In this document: positions 1-8,539 of the stretch, one piece after another | Numbering within the stretch: position 1 is the first letter of the stretch | Layout of the letters: every line of letters starts with the position of its first letter | Assembly (NCBI GenBank): GCA_050179685.1 | Contig: JBFXEW010000007.1 | Location: 62,001 to 126,000 of the forward strand | Direction: 5' to 3' | Length of the DNA: 64,000 bases | DNA from: GWE2-40-63 sp050179685 | GTDB lineage: Bacteria; Bacteroidota; Bacteroidia; Bacteroidales; SZUA-534 | Translations under genes and position numbers: made by a program | Notes under the pieces: generated by a model | The model's input: the letters and a program-made list of their open reading frames with translations, nothing else | The model's database searches: none | What the model was told of the DNA's origin: nothing

Positions 1-1138
1 CGGGAATTCCGTAATCCAATAGCTTCGACTTAATAACCTCTTTCCGGCCATCGGGATATTCGGCCACAAACACGTGGAGCATCACGCCCATATCGCGCTC
101 GTTGGCAGGCAGCATCATGCGTTCAATCATAAGGTCGGAAACAATCTCGTAGGCAGAGTCCATTTTCCGGTTCATGGGCGCATCGGCAAACAAACCAAGA
201 AAATCCATGGCCTCAATAGCCACGCTGTCTTCAGCCACATCCAAAAAGGCAGCCACCTGCTTTTTAATATCTTTGGTGTTTTTGGCATTTATTTGCCTGG
301 CTATCATTTGCGCGTAGCTCATTCCGGTAAAGTCCTGCGGTTCGGGCAGGGTGAGTTTTAAACGCTTCAATGCATTCAGCGCTTCGCACCAGCCTTTGTA
401 GCGGAAAGTTCCCCGGTACATGGTTTCGGTTTCGGGAATGCCGTACAGGTCGATGTAAGGCAGGGAGTCGCGGTTGGGATACACTTGCAGTTCTTCAACA
501 CCGGGTACTTTCACAGTAAAAGTATCGGTAAAAAGTTTTTCGGTAGGAATCTGCACTTTCTTTCCGTGCCGCAGGTACGATGCGTTGTTGTTACCGGCCA
601 GCACAACGCCTTTGGGGCTCCACGAGAATTTGTACCTGAAGGGGTTGTCGTGCGAACTTTCGGGTGCGGGCAGTGCGCCGCAGATGCTGTAAAATTCCTT
701 TATTCGTCCGCCAAAGCCATGCACGGTGTCGATAATGCGCTTAGCCGACATGTGATCGATTCCGGGGTCGAGACCGCATTCGTTCAATATAAGGATGCCG
801 GCTTTTTTAGCCTGTTCGTCGAGGGCATACATCTCGGGTTTTACGTATGAGGTAGTCACCATATTTTTTTTGTGGGCAATGCATTTTTTGGCCACCATCA
901 CGTGGAAACCAAAGGGCAACAGGCTAACCACCAAATCGGCCTCGGCAATAAAACCATCGAGCTTTTCGGGTTCGTCGGCACTCCAGCTAACGGCATTGCC
1001 CCGGGGCGCGTTGTTTATCAGTTCACGTGCCCGGTCGGGTGTGTTCGAGGCTACGGTTACAAAATAGTTCCGGTTTAATAAATAATGAATGATGGGACCG
1101 GCTACCATTCCCGAGCCTAATATCAATACTTTCTTCAT
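1..1138 (-). CDS. Saccharopine dehydrogenase family protein (glutamate-forming type), C-terminus cut off
   Basis: The minus strand is open from an ATG at 1138 to the left edge, giving about 379 codons without a stop. The protein starts with a Rossmann dinucleotide fold (VLILGSGMVAGPIIHY, residues 3-18). It has NECGLDPGIDHMSA in the middle and GTFRYKGWCEAL later, both typical of saccharopine reductase (yeast Lys9-like). That enzyme interconverts saccharopine with glutamate and aminoadipate semialdehyde, or degrades lysine in reverse. Family members are about 430-450 residues, so 50-70 residues are missing beyond base 1. No canonical -7 element was found just upstream. Assignment to the superfamily is firm; the exact substrate is inferred, as related dehydrogenases use other carboxylated amines. 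Confidence 0.85.
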   Translation of the reverse strand, partial: MKKVLILGSGMVAGPIIHYLLNRNYFVTVASNTPDRARELINNAPRGNAVSWSADEPEKLDGFIAEADLVVSLLPFGFHVMVAKKCIAHKKNMVTTSYVKPEMYALDEQAKKAGILILNECGLDPGIDHMSAKRIIDTVHGFGGRIKEFYSICGALPAPESSHDNPFRYKFSWSPKGVVLAGNNNASYLRHGKKVQIPTEKLFTDTFTVKVPGVEELQVYPNRDSLPYIDLYGIPETETMYRGTFRYKGWCEALNALKRLKLTLPEPQDFTGMSYAQMIARQINAKNTKDIKKQVAAFLDVAEDSVAIEAMDFLGLFADAPMNRKMDSAYEIVSDLMIERMMLPANERDMGVMLHVFVAEYPDGRKEVIKSKLLDYGIP

Positions 1139-1623
1139 CTTATTGCTTTTTTAATGTTTTCAATTTATTGTTAATTTCTTATACTTACTGCTGTTGTTGG
1201 TTCTACAGTGAATTTTACCAGTAAAGGCTTATGGTTTTATGGTCTGCTCCCTGATTCAAAATTCCGCCAAGCTAAATTACGGTTTAGCACAAATTATGAA
1301 ACGATTTTCCCGATAAAATGCCATGTTGTTGAACAGTGCTGCACATTGTTTTTTCGGACTATGCAGTACTAAATAAGGGCTGCTAAGCAAAACCAGCGGC
1401 TAATGTTTTACAACAAGCCGATGCCAACAGGTAAAAACACGGTTAAAAAGATGCCGGCCGGCAGTCAGCCCGATAAATTCAGAGCGCCTTAGTGTACTGC
1501 CTTAACAAAAGCCTCATGTATATCAAATATTAATATGAGCCATGCCGTAATTAAAAGCGGGGCTTTACTTGTTACAAAAAGCGGATTTTTGTTTCTTCGC
1601 AGTCGATTTAAATACAAGATACT
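1139..1623. other. Gene-free interval between divergent genes
   Basis: This 485-base stretch separates the minus-strand saccharopine dehydrogenase from the plus-strand RNA methyltransferase. I see no convincing coding frame, no tRNA, no strong hairpin with a T-run, and no perfect TAnnTTTG element at a sensible distance from either gene. It must hold both promoters. Confidence 0.5.
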
Positions 1624-2799
1624 TTGGATACAACTGCAGAAAACTTTCGGTTTGTTGCTAAGACATTTCTAGGTTTAGAGGATGTTTTGGCTGAAGAATT
1701 AGAGCAAATTGGCGCACAAAATGTTGAAAAACAAAACCGCGCCGTACTCTTCGATGGCGATAAAGCCATGATGTACCGTGCCAACTACCATTTGCGCACG
1801 GCCATTGCCATATTAAAACCCATAGCCCGGTTTCGCGCCGCCAATGAGGATGCGCTTTACAAAGAGGTGGGACGTATAAACTGGAGCCAGTACATGAGCG
1901 TTGACGAAACCCTCTCGGTTACGGCCGTTACCTTTTCAAAAACCTTTAAGCACTCACGCTATGTTTCGCTTAAAGTTAAAGATGCCATTGTCGATCAGTT
2001 CCGCCGCAGGCAGGACAAACGTCCCGATGTGAACACCCAGGAACCCGATTTAAAGATACATATTCACATTACCGAAAACCAGTGCGATTTGCTGCTCGAC
2101 AGCTCGGGCGACCCGCTGTTTAAAAGGGGTTACCGTTTAGCCACTACCAAAGCGCCCATTAACGAAGTGCTGGCTGCCGGAATGATAAAACTGTCGGGAT
2201 GGAACAGGGATTGTGACTTTTACGATCCCATGTGCGGATCGGGAACCATTCTTATCGAGGCCGCCATGTTAGCCCATGGCATTGCGCCCGGAACCTACCG
2301 CCAGAAATTTGGTTTCGAAAGCTGGAAAGATTTCGATGCCGACCTTTTCGAAGCTATTACCGAAGAGCAGTTCGAAACGCCGGAATTTAAACACCAGATT
2401 CTGGGTTCCGACATCTCACCGGCAGCCATTAAAATTGCCGAGCAAAACATAAAAGAAGCTTTCCTGAGCAAAAAAATAAGCATCAAACCCATGAACTTTT
2501 TCGATTTAAAACCGCAATCAGACACTGGGTTCCTGATTACCAATCCTCCCTACGGTGAGCGTCTGCAACCCGACGACTTACAAATGTTTTACCAGAAGAT
2601 TGGCGATAAACTCAAGCTCGAGTTTACCGGATTTACCTCGTGGATAATTGGCAGCAACGCCGACGTAATGAAGTTTGTTGGTTTAAAACCTGAAAAAAAG
2701 ATTAAACTTTTTAATGGTCCCCTGGAATGCACCTTTCGTAAATATTCCATTTTCGAAGGAAGTTTAAAAGACAAAAAGACTCCGGAGACCGAATTGTAG
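1624..2799 (+). CDS. THUMP-domain class I SAM-dependent RNA methyltransferase (RlmL/TrmN-like)
   Basis: Predicted to transfer a methyl group from S-adenosylmethionine to a guanine N2 in rRNA or tRNA. Residues 1-160 form a THUMP RNA-binding domain; the methyltransferase domain carries DPMCGSGT (about 201-208, SAM-binding motif I) and NPPYGERL (about 306-313, catalytic motif IV). At 391 residues it matches the RlmL half of the fused E. coli RlmKL; no RlmK half is present. The start is a TTG: an in-frame TAA lies at 1609-1611, the first internal ATG is about codon 50, and the family N-terminus FRFVAKTFLGLE begins only eight codons after the TTG. Family is sure; the exact target base (G2445 of 23S rRNA by analogy) is inferred. 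Confidence 0.88.
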   Translation: MDTTAENFRFVAKTFLGLEDVLAEELEQIGAQNVEKQNRAVLFDGDKAMMYRANYHLRTAIAILKPIARFRAANEDALYKEVGRINWSQYMSVDETLSVTAVTFSKTFKHSRYVSLKVKDAIVDQFRRRQDKRPDVNTQEPDLKIHIHITENQCDLLLDSSGDPLFKRGYRLATTKAPINEVLAAGMIKLSGWNRDCDFYDPMCGSGTILIEAAMLAHGIAPGTYRQKFGFESWKDFDADLFEAITEEQFETPEFKHQILGSDISPAAIKIAEQNIKEAFLSKKISIKPMNFFDLKPQSDTGFLITNPPYGERLQPDDLQMFYQKIGDKLKLEFTGFTSWIIGSNADVMKFVGLKPEKKIKLFNGPLECTFRKYSIFEGSLKDKKTPETEL

Positions 2800-3026
2800 T
2801 TTTTTGTTAACAGGGTAAATAATAGATTACAAATGGGATGGCTCATTTGAAACTTCGGTTTTTTTTAGCATATTGGCAGGCTAAAAATAAGGACTCGGTA
2901 ATTTCTAATATTTTTCATTAAATTGCACCTGATTTTTAGCAAACACCACAAACAGTTAAGTTTCTAAATTTCAATAGGGTATATTATTAGAATCGGGTTT
3001 TTGAAACATATAAAACATAAATACAT

Positions 3027-3827
3027 ATGGCTAAAGTTATTGCATTGGCAAACCAAAAAGGAGGAGTAGGAAAAACTACTTCAGCTATTAATCTTGCCGC
3101 CAGTCTGGCAGTACTTGAGTATAAAGTCTTATTGGTAGATGCCGATCCACAGGGTAATGCCTCATCGGGTTTTGGATTCGATGTAAATAACATTAAGGTT
3201 GGCTTGTATGAGTGTTTAGTTGACGATGCAGACCCAACCAACAACCTGCTTCAAACTGAAATTGAAGGATTGGAGATTCTCCCCTCGAACATCAACCTGG
3301 TAGGTGCTGAAATTGAAATGCTGGAACAACCCAATCGCGAGAAGATGATGCGCGGAGTTCTCGATAAGGTTCGCGACAAGTACGATTTTGTTTTAATCGA
3401 CTGTTCTCCTTCGTTGGGTTTAATTACCGTAAACGCGCTTACCGCAGCCGACTCGGTTATAATTCCGGTACAATGTGAATATTTTGCCCTTGAGGGATTA
3501 GGAAAACTATTGAATACCATTAAAATTATTCAAAACCGTTTGAATCCGGAACTCCAGATTGAAGGCTTCCTTTGCACCATGTACGATTCGCGTTTAAGGT
3601 TATCGAATCAGGTGGTTGAAGAAGTACGTCGCCATTTCGAAGACATGGTGTTCGAAACCCTGGTAGCCCGAAATGTTAAGCTGAGCGAGGCCCCAAGTTA
3701 CGGAAAACCCATTGTGCTTTACGATGCCACTTCGAACGGATCGACCAATTACCTGAACCTGGCACGCGAAGTATTGCAAAAAAACAACCTGACCACAATC
3801 GACAACGAATCAAAAACAATTGAATAA
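3027..3827 (+). CDS. parA: Chromosome-partitioning ATPase ParA (Soj)
   Basis: ParA-type deviant Walker ATPase of 266 residues that binds DNA non-specifically as an ATP dimer and drives segregation of ParB-parS complexes. The deviant P-loop KGGVGKTT spans residues 11-18 with the signature lysine at 11; VDADPQGN and DCSPSLGLIT follow as the Walker A-prime and B regions. The ATG at 3027 is directly before MAKVIALANQKGG. parB starts six bases after the stop, so the two are co-transcribed. Length and chromosomal housekeeping context favour a chromosomal rather than plasmid ParA. Confidence 0.95.
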   Translation: MAKVIALANQKGGVGKTTSAINLAASLAVLEYKVLLVDADPQGNASSGFGFDVNNIKVGLYECLVDDADPTNNLLQTEIEGLEILPSNINLVGAEIEMLEQPNREKMMRGVLDKVRDKYDFVLIDCSPSLGLITVNALTAADSVIIPVQCEYFALEGLGKLLNTIKIIQNRLNPELQIEGFLCTMYDSRLRLSNQVVEEVRRHFEDMVFETLVARNVKLSEAPSYGKPIVLYDATSNGSTNYLNLAREVLQKNNLTTIDNESKTIE

Positions 3828-3833
3828 CATACC

Positions 3834-4736
3834 ATGTCAGCAGTAAAACGAAATGCTTTAGGAAAAGGCCTTGGCGCCTTGATTGAGGATGCCGGAAATG
3901 TGAGGAACGATGGCTCCAGAAATTCGTCGATCGACGAGATTTCAATACAATACATCGAAACCAATCCTTTTCAGCCCCGAACCGAATTTGATGAAGAAGC
4001 ATTAAACGAGCTGGCCGAATCAATAAAACAGATAGGTATCATTCAACCCATCACTGTTCGTAAAGTAGGCGACAACAAATACCAGCTTATTTCCGGCGAA
4101 CGCCGGTTCCGGGCTTCACAAATAGCAGGGCTTAAGGCAATTCCAGCCTATGTGCGTACCGCCGACGATCAGGGAATGCTTGAAATGGCTTTGGTAGAAA
4201 ACATTCAACGCGAAGATTTGGATGCTATCGAAATCGCCATCAGTTACCAACGCCTTATCGACGAATGTAAACTTACCCAGGAAAGCATGAGCGACCGGGT
4301 GGGTAAAAAACGTTCGACCATAACCAACTACCTGCGTCTGTTAAAACTTCCGGCCGAAATACAGTTGGGCATCCGTAAAAAAATGCTTTCGATGGGCCAC
4401 GCCCGGGCTTTAATTAATGTGGACGATGCCAACGACCAATTGTATCTTTTTGAGCAAATAATTAACGATGGGCTTTCGGTGCGTAAAGTGGAAGAGCTGG
4501 TTCGCAATATAAAAGAAGAACCCGAAGAAACAACACCCGATGTAGCCGAACAAAAAACCAGGAAAGAACCTGCAACCACAGCTTACAACGATTTAGAAAA
4601 GCATTTGGCCAGCTTCTTTAATACAAAGATTGAATTTAAAAGAGGCGACAAAGGCAATGGAAAAATAATTATACCGTTTAAATCAGACGAAGATTTGGAA
4701 CGAATTATTGCTATCCTTGACAAAACAAATTCCTAA
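3834..4736 (+). CDS. parB: Chromosome-partitioning protein ParB (Spo0J)
   Basis: ParB is the parS-binding CTPase clamp that recruits ParA and condensin. The 300-residue protein has the N-terminal ParB/Srx fold with NPFQPR (CTP-binding box 1), GERRFRAS (box 2) and ENIQREDL (box 3), then a helix-turn-helix (LTQESMSDRVGKKRSTITNY) and a C-terminal dimerisation segment rich in charged residues after an acidic linker. It sits six bases behind parA and its 3-prime end overlaps the likely TTG start of the next gene by 29 bases. I found no clear parS palindrome in the window. Confidence 0.95.
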   Translation: MSAVKRNALGKGLGALIEDAGNVRNDGSRNSSIDEISIQYIETNPFQPRTEFDEEALNELAESIKQIGIIQPITVRKVGDNKYQLISGERRFRASQIAGLKAIPAYVRTADDQGMLEMALVENIQREDLDAIEIAISYQRLIDECKLTQESMSDRVGKKRSTITNYLRLLKLPAEIQLGIRKKMLSMGHARALINVDDANDQLYLFEQIINDGLSVRKVEELVRNIKEEPEETTPDVAEQKTRKEPATTAYNDLEKHLASFFNTKIEFKRGDKGNGKIIIPFKSDEDLERIIAILDKTNS

Positions 4737-5355
4737 TACCGAAAACAAGCTATCGAAAAATCACAGGATTAGCCGGCAAGCGCTAATCCTGTGGTCTTTT
4801 TTGCTGCTTTTGGGTGTTGCTCAAAACACTCAGGCACAATTTGCTGCCGAATACCAGACTCCCGACAGTACTTTTCTCGGGACTCATTCACCGCATAAAG
4901 CCACATTTCTTTCGGCACTGGTGCCCGGTTTAGGCCAGATTTACAATCAAAAATACTGGAAAGTACCTATAATATATGCCGGATTTGGCGGCCTGCTTTA
5001 TTACGCCAACTACAACAATTATGTGTATCAGAAATATAAAGACGCTTACAACATTAAAATTCGGATTAAAGACGGAGAAACCGGACTGGTTGACCCTTTC
5101 CCCAGGTATCAGGAGGCCAATATTCAACGACAAAAAGAAGTTTGGAGGCGTTACCGCGATTTAATGTATATAAGTATAGGTATTTTATATGTCATTCAAA
5201 TTCTTGATGCCGATGTGGATGCACACCTGTTCGATTTTGATATGAGCGAAGATTTATCGCTGCGTGTAGAACCTGCAATTGCTCCGGTAATGCCGGTAGT
5301 TCCCGGCGCTACGCCAACAACATCGTTAGGTGTGAACTTTGCCATTCGTTTTTAA
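4708..5355 (+). CDS. DUF5683 membrane-associated protein
   Basis: A conserved Bacteroidota protein of unknown function often found behind parAB. After a short basic N-terminus comes a hydrophobic segment (ALILWSFLLLLGVAQ, residues 26-40) ending in an AQA-type signal peptidase site, then the DUF5683 core with LSALVPGLGQIYNQKYWKVP, a second hydrophobic stretch (GFGGLLYYANYN) and YISIGILYVIQILDADVDAHL near the end. No ATG precedes the signal region, so translation must begin at a TTG (4708 or 4717), inside the parB coding region. This suggests translational coupling to parB. The function is not known; linkage to segregation and to the cell-wall gene downstream is only context. Confidence 0.8.
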   Translation: MLSLTKQIPNTENKLSKNHRISRQALILWSFLLLLGVAQNTQAQFAAEYQTPDSTFLGTHSPHKATFLSALVPGLGQIYNQKYWKVPIIYAGFGGLLYYANYNNYVYQKYKDAYNIKIRIKDGETGLVDPFPRYQEANIQRQKEVWRRYRDLMYISIGILYVIQILDADVDAHLFDFDMSEDLSLRVEPAIAPVMPVVPGATPTTSLGVNFAIRF

Positions 5356-5385
5356 TTTCATTTAAAAGTTAAACTTTTACCCGAC

Positions 5386-6936
5386 ATGATGCTTAAACCA
5401 CTTCTTATATTCTCTCTTTTTGCTTTGCTAAACTTAACCAGTAAGGCTGAAGTATTGCCCACCGATTCAGTTCTGTCGGACAAAACACTGACTACAAACA
5501 ATCTCGACAGTTTGGTAAGTTTGTGGTTTAACAAACAACTCTCGCCCGGCGATGACACCTCGTTTGTGGTTGAAGATTTTCCCGATTCACTGGTTATACC
5601 GGCTTTTACCGATTCGGTTTACAAAGCCCGGCTGGCGGCCATGCCTATGATTATAGAATTATCGTACAACAACATTGTGCGTAACTATATTCATATGTAT
5701 ACCAACAAACGCCGCGACCTTGTTGAAAACATGCTGGGACTTTCCGATTATTACTTTCCCATTTTTGAAGAGATACTCGATGCCAAAGGAATGCCGCTCG
5801 AATTAAAATATTTGCCGGTAATTGAATCGGCATTAAACCCCAACGCGGTTTCAAGAGTGGGTGCTACAGGTATGTGGCAGTTCATGTATTATACCGGAAA
5901 AATGTACAAGCTCGAAATAAACAGTATGGTCGACGAACGTCGCGATCCCATAAAGGCGAGTTATGCTGCGGTAGAATTCATGCTCGACTTATACGATATT
6001 TATCACGACTGGGTGTTGGTAATTGCCGCCTATAATTGCGGACCGGGAAATGTAAACAAAGCCATCCGCCGCAGCGGGGGCAAAAGAGATTACTGGGATA
6101 TTTATTACCGGCTTCCGCGCGAAACCCGTGGTTATGTTCCTGCTTTTATTGCAGCGGCTTACGTAATGAACCATTATGAAGAGCATAATTTAAGACCGAA
6201 ACAAAGCGCCTTACCCATTCGCTGCGACACCCTGATGATAAATGAAAAAATTCACCTGGAGCAAATAAGCCAGGTAATGAATATTCCGATTGATGAATTG
6301 CGCAGTCTGAACCCACAATACCGCCGCGACATTATTCCCGGCAACACCAAACCTTATGCCTTGCGACTTCCGTTTACCGAAACCACACGTTTTATCGACT
6401 TGCAGGATTCGATTGTTGCCTATAACGACTCCATTTATTTTAATCCCGAGGCTTTATCCAAATCGCCACAATACAGCACAGGAGCTCCGGGAGCCGTTCC
6501 GGCCAACCATGAAAAACTGGTTTACACGGTAAAATCGGGCGATAACCTGGGCTTTATTGCCCAATGGTACGGCGTGGGCGTTTCGGACCTCAGGTATTGG
6601 AACTACCTGCACGGTAACACCATACGCAGTGGACAAAAGCTTGCGGTTTACATCGCCAAAAGCAAAGCATCCAAATACCGCGACATCAATACCATGAGTT
6701 TTGCCCAAAAGCAGGCAAGCATTGGTAAAACGGTAAAAGAAACAAAACCGGTTCCGGTTGAAGAACTAAAACCCGGTGAGTACGAACTTTACACGGTTAA
6801 ACGTGGCGATACCCTGTGGGACATTGCCCGCTTGTATCCCGGAATTACCGATACCGACATTATGCGATGGAATGGTATCGACAATGCCCGCAATATTTCG
6901 GTAGGTCAAAAGCTGAAAATTAAAACCAAAAGTTAG
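5386..6936 (+). CDS. Membrane-bound lytic murein transglycosylase with two LysM domains (MltD-like)
   Basis: Predicted periplasmic enzyme that cleaves the MurNAc-GlcNAc bond of peptidoglycan with formation of 1,6-anhydroMurNAc. A signal peptide (about residues 1-22) is followed by an SLT domain: LPVIESALNP carries the catalytic Glu147, then VGATGMWQFMYYTG and AYNCGPGNVNKA, the typical GxxGLWQ- and AYNxGxxxV-type motifs. Two LysM peptidoglycan-binding domains follow (about 379-423, starting YTVKSGDNLG, and 468-513, starting YTVKRGDTLW). ATGs at 5386 and 5389 are equivalent candidates. It lies 30 bases behind the DUF5683 gene and 48 before an SGNH protein, and probably belongs to the parAB transcription unit. 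Its 1,6-anhydro product pairs logically with the recycling enzyme Mpl downstream. Confidence 0.92.
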   Translation: MMLKPLLIFSLFALLNLTSKAEVLPTDSVLSDKTLTTNNLDSLVSLWFNKQLSPGDDTSFVVEDFPDSLVIPAFTDSVYKARLAAMPMIIELSYNNIVRNYIHMYTNKRRDLVENMLGLSDYYFPIFEEILDAKGMPLELKYLPVIESALNPNAVSRVGATGMWQFMYYTGKMYKLEINSMVDERRDPIKASYAAVEFMLDLYDIYHDWVLVIAAYNCGPGNVNKAIRRSGGKRDYWDIYYRLPRETRGYVPAFIAAAYVMNHYEEHNLRPKQSALPIRCDTLMINEKIHLEQISQVMNIPIDELRSLNPQYRRDIIPGNTKPYALRLPFTETTRFIDLQDSIVAYNDSIYFNPEALSKSPQYSTGAPGAVPANHEKLVYTVKSGDNLGFIAQWYGVGVSDLRYWNYLHGNTIRSGQKLAVYIAKSKASKYRDINTMSFAQKQASIGKTVKETKPVPVEELKPGEYELYTVKRGDTLWDIARLYPGITDTDIMRWNGIDNARNISVGQKLKIKTKS

Positions 6937-6984
6937 CAGTAAAGCTACTCCGCTTATTCCGGGTAAATTATTATCTTGGACCTC

Positions 6985-8484
6985 ATGAAACCGGTCAAAA
7001 TACTTCTCTTTTTAGTTGGCTGCCTGCTGTTGCTGCTGAGTTTGGCTTTTGTTTTTCCGGAAGATGGTATTCCTCTGGGTTCAAACTTCACGCTGCGTTT
7101 CCATTTTAACCTGGATAAGCTTCAAAGCAAAACCATTCACTATGCCAATATTGAAACCATTATTCAGGAAAACCAAACCATTATAAAAGCCGACACCTTA
7201 AGTCTGCCCGAGACTGAAACAGAAGAAGCTGTTGATACCATCAGGGCTAAAGCATCGAGCCTGCGACAGAAAATACAACCCATTGAGTATCCCAATAAGA
7301 ACCTTACTTACCTCCATCCTTTTTTTAAGAAACTTGATAACAGCGCAAAAAAGCGGGTGCGGATTCTGCATTATGGCGACAGTCAGATTGAAGGTGACCG
7401 CATTACCGGATACTTAAGGAACCGCTTTCAAAAACAATTTGGCGGAAGCGGCCCGGGCTTGTTACCTGCAATTCCGGGACATGCCGAATCTTCATCGATT
7501 ATTCATCAGGCATCGGCCAACTGGATAAAACATGCTGTTTATTACCAGCGCGACACCCTGCTACCCCATCGGCAATTTGGTTTATTGGGAAGTCTGGCCC
7601 GCTACACCACTTACCAACAAGACAGTTCACCGGATAATCAAATTTATAAGGCTTCGTTAAACTTTAGCAAATCGGGCATGGCTTACCGGTCGGTAAACAA
7701 TTTTACCCGCTGCCGTATTTTTTACAAGCATACCCATGCTTCGGTAATTGTAAAAGGTTTTGTAAACGACAGCCTAATCTGGTTTCAGGAAATTGATTCG
7801 TTCCCAAAAACACAAACTATTCAATGGGAATTCGATAATCCACCCAATAACTTTACCGTGGAATTTGAAGGAAACACCAGTCCCGACGTTTACGGCATTG
7901 CTCTGGATGCTCCTTCCGGCGTATCGGTCGACAACCTACCCTTCCGCGGAAGTTCAGGTACTGAATTTACACGGCTCGATTATTCCCAGCTTAAGGAAAT
8001 GACTGCCCAGCTAAATCCGGGTCTGTTACTCGTACAATTTGGAGTTAATATTGTGCCGCACCGGGTAAAAAGCTACGATTATTACGAACGCATCATGACC
8101 CGCCAATTAAAATATTTAAAAGCCTTAATGCCACACACCCCCATTCTTGTAATCGGTTTAAGCGACATGTCGCAGCGAAAAGGAAACTATTACGAAACCT
8201 ACCCAAACCTGGAATTGGTTAAACAGGCTCAATACAATGCAGCAAAAAATGCCGAATGCGCATTCTGGGATATGTACAAAGCTATGGGCGGACGAAACTC
8301 AATGCCCAGCTGGGTTTTTGCCGAACCTCCTTTGGCCAGCTCCGACTTTATTCACTTTAACCGAAAAGGCGGACACATAATTGCTCAAATGCTTTATAAT
8401 GCCCTGATGAATGAATATCAGCTTTATAAGCAATCAGTAAACTCACTGGCCGATTCAAAACCGCAGGAAACAATAACTAAATAA
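6985..8484 (+). CDS. SGNH/GDSL-hydrolase-fold protein, membrane-anchored
   Basis: Predicted extracytoplasmic esterase or O-acyl transferase fold protein of 499 residues. One N-terminal hydrophobic segment (about residues 5-24) precedes a long domain. ILHYGDSQIEGDRI contains the block I GDS with Ser133; LLVQFGVNIV resembles block III; SDFIHFNRKGG near the end supplies the Asp454-x-x-His457 pair of block V. The region between 150 and 340 is an insert with a beta-sandwich look. The ATG at 6985 was preferred over a TTG three codons earlier. Its position between a peptidoglycan lyase and mpl suggests a cell-envelope polymer as substrate, but no acetyltransferase partner is adjacent. It resembles the other SGNH protein at 33272-34561 in layout. 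Confidence 0.75.
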   Translation: MKPVKILLFLVGCLLLLLSLAFVFPEDGIPLGSNFTLRFHFNLDKLQSKTIHYANIETIIQENQTIIKADTLSLPETETEEAVDTIRAKASSLRQKIQPIEYPNKNLTYLHPFFKKLDNSAKKRVRILHYGDSQIEGDRITGYLRNRFQKQFGGSGPGLLPAIPGHAESSSIIHQASANWIKHAVYYQRDTLLPHRQFGLLGSLARYTTYQQDSSPDNQIYKASLNFSKSGMAYRSVNNFTRCRIFYKHTHASVIVKGFVNDSLIWFQEIDSFPKTQTIQWEFDNPPNNFTVEFEGNTSPDVYGIALDAPSGVSVDNLPFRGSSGTEFTRLDYSQLKEMTAQLNPGLLLVQFGVNIVPHRVKSYDYYERIMTRQLKYLKALMPHTPILVIGLSDMSQRKGNYYETYPNLELVKQAQYNAAKNAECAFWDMYKAMGGRNSMPSWVFAEPPLASSDFIHFNRKGGHIIAQMLYNALMNEYQLYKQSVNSLADSKPQETITK

Positions 8485-8511
8485 AAACGAAGCTCACTAA
8501 AACGGCTTTTG

Positions 8512-8519
8512 TATATTTG
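8512..8519 (+). promoter_or_regulatory. Bacteroidota -7 element for mpl
   Basis: TATATTTG matches TAnnTTTG perfectly and lies 21 bases before the ATG at 8540. No clear TTTG -33 box sits at the expected 19-21 base spacing. Its position argues that the GTG at 8519 is not the mpl start. Confidence 0.6.
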
Positions 8520-8539
8520 TGTTCACAAAAAATTGCATC

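Noticed and set aside
897..910. CACGTG-containing sequence near parAB as a possible parS site
   Set aside because: Only the central CACGTG and part of one arm fit the parS consensus TGTTTCACGTGAAACA; it lies inside the saccharopine dehydrogenase gene and the other arm does not match.
74..1078. Several plus-strand open frames in the first kilobase
   Set aside because: They are antisense to a continuous minus-strand saccharopine dehydrogenase frame and match no family.
8519..8539. GTG at 8519 as mpl start
   Set aside because: It overlaps the perfect -7 element and adds seven residues not found at the family N-terminus.
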